Translations under genes and position numbers: made by a program
Source of the DNA: Chloroflexota bacterium
Lineage (GTDB): Bacteria; Chloroflexota; Dehalococcoidia; Tepidiformales; Tepidiformaceae
Length of the DNA: 64,000 nt
Reading direction: 5' to 3'
Assembly: GCA_026702615.1 (NCBI GenBank)
Contig: JAPPBY010000019.1
Coordinates: 1-64,000, forward strand
Part shown: positions 63,434 through 64,000 of the stretch, one piece after another
Numbering within the stretch: position 1 is the first letter of the stretch
How the letters are laid out: every line of letters begins with the position of its first letter
The notes under the pieces: generated by a model
Seen by the model: the letters and a program-made list of their open reading frames with translations, nothing else
Told to the model about the DNA's origin: nothing
The model's database searches: none

Positions 63434-64000
63434 TGGGCGGAAGCCTTCGCGGTTGAAGGGCTCGTCGCGCCAGGCGAGGGCGGCACGCAGGCCTTCGGCG
63501 TTGGAGATGCGGCCGAACTCGCCGGCGCCGGGACGCATGCGCCCGCTGAGGGCGTGCCACTGGGGGCCGGTGTTGAGGGCGGTGCGGATGCCCTGGATCT
63601 CGTAGGTCTGGTTGATGGCGAGCTTGTTCGCGGCGAGCAGGTCGGGGGCGATGCTGGAGAGGGCGCGGACTTCCTTCATGACCTCCTCCTCGAGGGAGTC
63701 GGCGGGGAAGCTCTTCGCGATCCAGCCCCACTCGGCGGCTTCCTTGCCGGTCAGGCTGTTGCCGCTGAGCTGGAGGTACTTGGCGCGGCCCATCTGCAGC
63801 TTCCAGGGGAAGTAGATGACGTCGGGCGTGGTCATGCCGCGCATGGGCGGGTAGCCGATCTTGCAGTCGTCGGAGGCGAAGGCAATGTCGCACATCGACA
63901 TGAGCTCGGAGCCGCCGGCGAGGCAGTAGCCGTGAACCATGGCGACGACGGGCTTGAGCAGGTCCCAGATGGTCATCCAGTCGCGGACGCAGCTGCGGGC
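63431..64000 (-). CDS. Enoyl-CoA hydratase/isomerase family protein (5' end outside window)
   Basis: The C-terminal 189 residues or so of a crotonase-fold protein. Visible features are the oxyanion-hole motif VVAMVHGYCLAGGSELMSMCDIAF in family form, with AGG, and a later GYPPMRGMTTPD segment where the catalytic residues of hydratases usually lie; the expected glutamates are not clear, so another crotonase activity is possible. The extended C-terminus (GRMRPGAGEFGRISNAEG) is longer than usual. The frame continues through base 64000 and the start lies beyond it. Confidence 0.82.
   Translation of the reverse strand, partial: ARSCVRDWMTIWDLLKPVVAMVHGYCLAGGSELMSMCDIAFASDDCKIGYPPMRGMTTPDVIYFPWKLQMGRAKYLQLSGNSLTGKEAAEWGWIAKSFPADSLEEEVMKEVRALSSIAPDLLAANKLAINQTYEIQGIRTALNTGPQWHALSGRMRPGAGEFGRISNAEGLRAALAWRDEPFNREGFRP

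Overview
The window is about 64 kb of high-GC bacterial chromosome. The best guess for the source is an aerobic Chloroflexota of the Dehalococcoidia/SAR202 type. This is an inference from several features seen together: RNase Y, a PyrR/PyrK-type pyrimidine operon, a Gram-positive-type SOS box in front of recA, Ku/LigD, lysine 2,3-aminomutase, many VOC, monooxygenase, sulfotransferase and SDR genes, leaderless genes, and large secreted proteins built from RCC1, Calx-beta, cadherin and propeller modules with a tryptophan-rich C-terminal end. No rRNA or taxonomic marker comparison was possible.

Layout. 1-16 kb: a flavin monooxygenase, a retropepsin-like protein, a minus-strand gdhA-VOC-lipoprotein operon, a membrane protein, a two-domain VOC protein, an MFS transporter, a hemerythrin-like protein, a VapBC module, a minus-strand run of hydrolase, methyltransferase, HAD and fumC, a three-gene ABC transporter operon and msrA. 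16-20 kb: a DUF1214-sulfotransferase-SDR operon and a YbaY-like lipoprotein. 20.9-35.3 kb: an island of large exported proteins. It holds a 2579-aa kexin-like protease, the lipoprotein upstream of it that carries a propeptide-like domain, a 1572-aa RCC1/Calx-beta protein, and the 3' relic of a third paralog. The island ends at a tRNA-Asn gene.

35.4-46.4 kb: an ABC1-family kinase, a PaREP1-like protein and a compact pyrimidine operon, pyrR-pyrB-pyrC-carA-(GNAT)-(membrane protein)-carB-pyrK, preceded by a PyrR-binding hairpin and a 20-codon leader ORF that overlaps the pyrR start. 46.4-52.2 kb: a coiled-coil membrane protein, recA with an SOS box, recX, rny, a PHP phosphoesterase, fabZ and a zinc-ribbon membrane protein. 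52.3-64 kb: a secreted zinc metallopeptidase with internal repeats, a small membrane protein, acsA, the end-joining genes ligD and ku, a kamA-like radical SAM aminomutase, an NTF2-like protein and the 3' part of a crotonase gene cut by the window edge.

The most interesting points are the protease split from its apparent propeptide, the 350-bp identical block shared by the two giant genes plus a broken third copy, the PyrR leader that looks translational rather than attenuator-type, and the short leader ORF before the ABC transporter operon. All statements come from reading the sequence; no database search was run.
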